Below, piece after piece: positions 22,597-27,938 of a DNA stretch of 27,938 nucleotides. Numbering within the stretch: the first letter of the stretch is position 1; the number at the start of each line of letters is the position of its first letter. Source of the DNA: Sphaeroforma arctica JP610 (taxonomy: Eukaryota; Opisthokonta; Ichthyosporea; Ichthyophonida). The stretch covers positions 66,586 through 94,523 of the forward strand of contig NW_014040484.1 of assembly GCF_001186125.1 (NCBI RefSeq). The letters are read 5' to 3'. The notes under the pieces are model-generated. The model made no database searches. It had not been told where the DNA came from and worked only from the letters and a program-made list of their open reading frames with translations. The position numbers were made by a program, and so were the translations under genes.

Positions 22597-22899
22597 CTAC
22601 AAGCCACTGTTTGTGTAATTTTGGTAAGAAATGAAGAAGACTGTCAAGACTTCTGATTGTATCCTTTGCAATATCTGCATTTGTTCCTATTTTTTTTTCT
22701 CGCTCTTCTCCTCAGCATTTATGGCACACTTACGTGCGCTCCGTGACAACTTCGGTTTATGATATTCGCTTCCGGCCTGAATTCAGTGAAGTGTCAAGTT
22801 CAAACGTTCCTATGTATAGAATGAGTAGCTTATCTCGCGATAACGGCTAACGGCTTAAGTAACATTTAGGTGCTGCACCCATTGCTATAGTTACACAGC
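22580..22899 (-). CDS. Candidate exon chain of an unrecognised gene
   Basis: Three minus-strand segments join in phase at GT-AG sites. They are a segment ending at 22897 (LAEEAFNKMSVIQA, donor GTGTAA), 22734-22776 (AGSEYHKPKLSRSA, acceptor TTCAG, donor GTAAGT) and 22580-22674 (IAKDTIRSLDSLLHFLPKLH, acceptor ATGCAG, ending in a stop). Introns would be 120 and 59 bp. The GTAAGT donor is a strong match; the rest is moderate. The stop at 22580 conflicts with continuation into 22402-22596, so alternative splicing, error or coincidence is possible. Confidence 0.25.
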
Positions 22900-23087
22900 T
22901 TGTATCACTGACATTTTGTTAAAGGCTTCCTCGGCTAGTAAGTTGGGTAAAAATTGTTTGTGCAGATACGATGGCCTCTCTTTTTCAAACAGTAATTAGC
23001 AGCTTCTTTAAATGTCTGTCAGCGGGCTCGATATCACGGAAACATGCCTCTATCCACTTCGATTGCATCAGGTTGCTTTTATCCATC

Positions 23088-23237
23088 TTACTCATCGGTC
23101 GTGGTTTTGTATATGTCTTTTTTGTTTCTGGTTTTGGGTATGCGGCACATAGAGATCGGAGTGCCATCAACTATATCTCCTGTTCTGTTTTTGTATGTAG
23201 CAATTGCGCAAGCCTCCATCATCTTCCTTCTACTCAT
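23088..23237 (-). CDS. Short unrecognised ORF, possible first exon
   Basis: 49 codons beginning MSRRKMMEACAIATYKNR, Lys/Thr-rich toward the end (TRNKKDIYKTTTDE). A GTAAGA donor-like site overlaps its stop codon, so it may be exon 1 of the gene suggested at 21748-22899. An overlapping frame (22985-23170) contains QSKWIEACFRDIEPADRHLK, also protein-like; the two cannot both be fully coding. Confidence 0.25.
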   Translation of the reverse strand: MSRRKMMEACAIATYKNRTGDIVDGTPISMCRIPKTRNKKDIYKTTTDE

Positions 23238-23497
23238 TCACAGTTCAATTCAAACGTCTAGCTCACATTATATACATACTTCAATAGTTTAGGGTATATG
23301 ATATGAGGTTAACAACATAAATTACCTAAAAGAACCTGGTTATTATTATAGAATATTATGGCGACGTAAGAGCGCGCCAGAAATAGTAAGTTCACTCCCA
23401 AAGCGTAGACTCCAAAAAAACTGCCTCAACGTGGTCCAGCTTTATTATTTTTTTTTGTAGTTTGTATATATAAAAGAATCTTTCTCACCAGATTTAG
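23238..23497. other. Intergenic, 5' flank of tRNA-Gly
   Basis: No frame or repeat recognised. The stretch is AT-rich with a run of T at 23450-23456. Confidence 0.5.
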
Positions 23498-23568
23498 ATC
23501 CAACTGGTGTAGTGGTAACATAGATGATTTCCATTCACCTGCCATGGGTTCGATTCCCGTGTTGGAGA
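23498..23568 (+). tRNA. tRNA-Gly(UCC)
   Basis: 71 nt folding as a cloverleaf. The acceptor ATCCAAC (23498-23504) pairs with GTTGGAG (23561-23567) except the first pair. The D stem is GTGT/ACAT around AGTGGTA. The anticodon stem is GATGA/TCACC (one mismatch) with loop TTTCCAT, giving anticodon TCC at 23530-23532. A 4-nt variable loop follows, then T stem ATGGG/CCCGT around TTCGATT, and discriminator A. The internal A box TGGTGTAGTGG and B box GGTTCGATTCC fit the Pol III consensus. CCA is not encoded, as usual for a eukaryotic nuclear gene. The two stem mismatches could mean a mildly diverged or ageing copy. It would decode GGA (and GGG) glycine codons. Confidence 0.9.
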
Positions 23569-23569
23569 A

Positions 23570-23575
23570 TTTTTT
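23570..23575 (+). terminator. Pol III terminator
   Basis: TTTTTT begins two bases after the tRNA discriminator base. Confidence 0.85.
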
Positions 23576-24210
23576 AACAAAATTTCATTGTCATGCTTTC
23601 ACACACTATTATGTATAGATAAATTTATATAAATAGAAAAGTTTGAGGTAAATACAAGGTATTCTGGTCAGAATAGTAAAAGGCGGCATATAAATAGATC
23701 GATTATATTCAGCCACACACCTTGAGCGGCAGTTATATCAAAGAAAAAAAAAAACACGAAAAGCAATCCATTGCGAATAATTACAGTATTATAAACTTAT
23801 AGGTAAAAACGCTGTCCTGCTAGTTACTTAGTTTGTGCCTACAATAAAGGCAGCTTCAAGACGGTGATGAACATTAAAGAAGAAACACCATGAGATGGGT
23901 AGCAACGCATATCGCTGATAGAATTTGATTGAAATATATTCCTCGAGATTATTGATAGCAGAGGATAAAATCTCCACCTGCGATGCGAGTCAGGCAGAAA
24001 ACTGCCGACCTGACATGAATAGGACACCAGTAGACGACGTAGCTGTAATATACCAGCGGGTTGATATCGGCAGTACAAGGCTATCCACATTCACAGTTTG
24101 CAGTTGACGTGCATAGGAAGAGGTTTTTAGGGTTTGGGGTTTAAGTGATATGAACACAGGCACGTAGCCGGTAACCACTCACGCAAGAGACACATACGAC
24201 CTCGCAAAAT
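23576..24210. other. Intergenic region, PRPF38B 3' flank
   Basis: Between the tRNA and the PRPF38B stop codon. It must hold the 3' UTR of PRPF38B, but I see no clear AATAAA on the minus strand. Short frames at 23839-24178 overlap each other on both strands and look accidental. Confidence 0.5.
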
Positions 24211-26486
24211 CTATCTACGATCTCTGTCCCTATCTCTACCGCGACTTCTACTTCCCCGACTACGCTCACTTCGGCCGTCGTCCCTCCTATCTCGCCGCTC
24301 GTCGTCTCTGTATCGAGTCCGACTACCTGCGCCCCTATCGCGTGATCTACTACGAGAACGAGACCGCCTCCTACTGCTCCCACTTCTGCTTTCATTGCGG
24401 CTACGGGTCCTGCTTGAGCTTCTCTCGCGACGGTCACTTCTCCGCCCATCCCTGTCTCTATCGTCCCGGATGTCCTGGTATCTGACGTCTCCATCTCCTG
24501 CGCGCGATCCTCCACCGCGGCTTCTGCTGCTCTCCCGGTCTCGATATCTATCCGATTCTCTACTTCGGGCTCGTTTACGATCAGAAGGAACATCTAGATC
24601 ACGGTATGATTTGGTGGTGTCTCTACGACGATCAGCTGAGCGGCTGCGACTGTTGCGTCGGCGACTGCCACTGCGATGACGGCTATTACTGCGACGTGCA
24701 CTGCTTCGGTCTTCTTCTTTGCCGTCCTCAGGACCTCTACCATTACCTTGCATCTCCACATCTCCACCTGAATTTGATTTAGTACAGTGTAAGAGTTTCA
24801 ACATCACACGATTCGTAGGAAGTGTATCCAGTATGCGGAAGCAAAACGCAAACACTTGGAAATAGAAAATTCATATTATTCAGCGATGTTTTAGTCAAGT
24901 TCATTTTCATAAAACAGGTTCATAGAGAAGTATTATGTGCTGGGAAGCGACAATCGCTACCATATTTTATGAAACAAAAATCGGCATGGTTTCAAGCTCA
25001 CACACCTCGTTCTACAGCCAAAGGGGTTTCATCCAGATGCTTCTGCAGCTCACGCGCGACAGGTACGGGGATACGAGGCATGATGGTGTTGTAGTACTTC
25101 TGTTCAGTTAGCAAACGACGTATGAAGCTACCAATGGTGGTCTCAGGGGAGTTCTGCGACCATCCGGGCTGTGCAATGGGAGTTGAAATTCGCGTTTAGT
25201 TGCTAGCGTAGAGATGCTACTTCAGATTTTTTCACCAGGGAAATACACTATCACATTGGGTTGTTCCAGTAACTACCTAACCGGGACTAACAGAACAACC
25301 CTCGTGCAGTTCTCGGCCAGTATATAGATGGGTGGCAGCATACAAAACTACACAAGCAGGCTGATTTTATTGGTCAACCAAGGGAAACACGGGCAAAATA
25401 CCTTAATAGGTTCCGTATCATTGATGTAGTGGCCCATCCAGGACCACAACTCTTTTGGGGGGCAACAGTAGCGCAACCACAGAAAGCCAATTCCTCTCAC
25501 ATACCTGCGCACGATTTCAGTTTCAACTCAAATACTTAGTATGAATATATTGAGACCGATAAGTCATATTCGCACGAAAAGACAGGTACGATAAAGACCG
25601 GCCATCGAAGGTCATAGTCACCTAGGGAACTCGAGATATAATGCGACCACTAGACAGACCAACGTCATAAATCATCCTCAAGGGTTCACAAGGAACGATG
25701 AACAGCACGCAAAGCAGCATACGGTACGACTTGTAGCAAGATAAGTTGAGGAACCGGTAGCTAAACAGGACCAGCAATACATAACAGTGGCGCACATCAC
25801 TGAGTAGAGGAAACAGGTACGCATAGCCGTGTGCCAGTAGAGTATATACATACACAGAATCTTCGTTGTCAAGCAACGCGACGACTTGTTGTTCAGTCAT
25901 TTTCAGCGTAAACAGCTTGTATAGCAAACAGAAAGCTGATGTGGCCTTATTTCCAATCCCAGGCATGAACGGTTCTAAGATACAATCATCCGAGAGAAGG
26001 TCAAAGGAGACCGCACGCGCGCAAACCATAGGTTTGATTGCCCGGAGGTTACGCATTGCAGGAAGAGGAAAGGTCAGTAATTGACCACGATGGGTAGAAA
26101 AGACGAAAAGTGGGAATTATACCAAGTGTATAACTTCCATTCTTCCGAGGGAAACGTACCAAACATAGTTCAAATGTATTTATCTTAAGCGACTACGAAA
26201 GGAAAGCCATTAGATTAACTGTAGCGGAGCACAAGTGTATCATACTCGAGAGAAATTAACAGCGTTGCGGGATCGCGCAAGACGCCTACGGATTCACAGA
26301 CAGGCAACAACACATAAAAAAAAGCATGAATGCTTCTCTTACCCAACTCAACCGCGTTCCCAAATGAGAGGCCACAGTCAGAGTCAGTCAGAGGCATGCG
26401 GGTCTGTGTACAGGGGTATGCACGCACCTAGATCCGTCACTTGTTCATAGATTTCTGGTACTATTTCCTCGAATGTAGTCAGTTTC
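24211..26486 (-). CDS. PRPF38B: Pre-mRNA-splicing factor 38B (3' five coding exons)
   Basis: Nuclear spliceosome-associated protein of the PRP38 family. Exons: 26428-26486, 25854-25974, 25402-25504, 25006-25168 and 24211-24767, giving 333 codons. Phases agree at every junction. Introns of 453, 349, 233 and 238 bp start GTGCGT, GTATGT, GTATTT, GTGTGT and end in TAG or CAG. The PRP38 domain is plain: KLTTFEEIVPEIYEQVTDL, then LEPFMPGIGNKATSAFCLLY (family pattern VEPW...STAFCLLYK), YVRGIGFLWLRYCCPP and TIGSFIRRLL. MPRIPVPV separates PRPF38B from PRPF38A, which has ILPRLQKR there. The last exon is a tail of RS, RD and RE dipeptides (~170 residues) with SYRDLD, typical of SR-related splicing proteins and expected to be phosphorylated. 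Its codons are GC-richer than the surroundings. The N-terminal exon(s) are not resolved. Confidence 0.92.
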
Positions 26487-27537
26487 CTGTGATTTTCAAT
26501 ACGTAATGAACAACAAACAACAGCAGAGACAATCCAGCGGAGAGGCCCGAGATTAAACATTGAATAGTTCACAAGAAGATTGGCAATGGCATCACATACC
26601 GTAAACCCAGAGGCGAGGGAATCAGAGAAGGGTCGAAGCGAAGCAATGGAGCACAAAAGACAGTGTAAAAACATCAAAATCCGTAATACAAAGCAAGTTC
26701 CATCACAGCCAAAATTTCACGGCAGAAATCAGTCCATCGCGTCATAAAATCGGGAACAGACCCGATACAACAGATACGTACAGGGCGCATGGAGGTACAC
26801 GGTAATACAACGCACCACGAATGTGAGATCACGGGAACAAAATACGAACATCGATCAACGAGAAAGGACAGAATAAGGAAGGGAAAAGGAAAAGAAGGGC
26901 GTGACAGTTAGTTAAGTTGGCCAATAAGCATTAAAACTATGTCATAGCTATAAATTTGAACAGTAGACGATATTGGCAAGTGCCAGAAAACCGATCTCAA
27001 ATGTAGAAATGCATTCTGATATGAACATGGTCTAGCAAAACTGTGATTGCTCGGAGACAGCTACAGAAAATTCGATTGCAGGACAAATATTACATACACG
27101 CACACTTAATAACACACAGAAAGCCATATAGTTTCTATACTGCACAGTACACGTTCAAAAACAAAAGTAAACGATCTCTATAACAGCACAAAGTTCAGAC
27201 ATAACTGCCGATGAGTATAAATCCTCTAAAACATATATGCCTTCTTCCGCGCGCATATTTCTTCATAGTTGAAGTAATAGTAATAATATAATTGTATAGC
27301 AACAATTATTATTTTGAATATCGGAGTAGAAAAGTTATGTAACAACAGATGCACAACAAATTGAAGACAAACACGCACGTACTGTGTGAAGGGCATCCAT
27401 AATCACACGTGTTCACAACTTCACTATTCGGCGTACCTAATAACCACGCCACTACAAAAAATATACATATGCGCAACTGAAGGTAGAAATTATCGAAAAG
27501 GTTAAAGTACAATTTCAAAATCTATGTCTACAATATT
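26487..27537 (-). other. PRPF38B upstream region, first exon unresolved
   Basis: The exon at 26486 begins in phase 2 after a good pyrimidine tract and CACAG, so at least one more coding exon lies here. A GTATGT donor at 26599-26594 would end an exon with PSPLGLR, which joins in phase and would sit where the family has SPYFK...L. Alternatively the open frame through AIANLLVNYSMFN (about 26540-26585) could be coding. Neither gives a convincing start. From 26700 to 27537 I see no other frame or repeat worth calling. Confidence 0.35.

Positions 27538-27938
<401 letters not shown>

Overview
The window is eukaryotic nuclear DNA, AT-rich and crowded with transposon remains. Evidence for this is a spliced gene with GT-AG introns (PRPF38B, minus strand, right side), a tRNA-Gly gene with A and B boxes, a Pol III terminator and no encoded CCA, two Ty3/gypsy-type LTR retrotransposon families, a LINE remnant and long microsatellites. 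The host is not identified by any single feature; a unicellular opisthokont such as an ichthyosporean is a guess.

Left part (1-2253): nested fragments. A LINE ORF2 tail lies on the minus strand beside a piece of LTR from family B. They are enclosed by a ~220-bp sequence present in inverted orientation at 1-223 and 1495-1715. An unrecognised plus-strand reading frame follows; its last ~160 bp recur inside element A.

Element A (2258-11466, plus): a 9.2-kb Ty3/gypsy fossil with ~300-bp LTRs, a TATG target duplication and a ~2.8-kb leader holding two tandem duplications. Its parts run gag, protease, reverse transcriptase, RNase H, a VDLF...NPPW module resembling a Dam/DIRS-type methyltransferase, integrase and chromodomain. 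A decayed stretch without recognised genes follows (11471-13780).

Element B (13781-19394, minus): a second, older Ty3/gypsy fossil with long LTRs and one assembly gap. It also carries the NPPW module between RNase H and integrase, so two separate families in this window share that unusual layout. Adjacent on the plus strand (19395-21345) is a rearranged fragment of family A containing a tandemly repeated RT/RNase H segment, followed by a solo family-A LTR with a perfect AACT duplication.

Right part (21738-27938): host-like sequence. On the minus strand at 21748-23237 several good reading frames suggest a spliced or decaying gene that I cannot name. Then come tRNA-Gly(UCC) at 23498-23568, the 3' five coding exons of PRPF38B (24211-26486, minus) with an RS/RD-rich tail, its unresolved 5' region, and about 400 bp of CA/TA microsatellite at the window end. 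The host genes belong to general gene expression (tRNA, splicing); nothing shows that they act as a local system.
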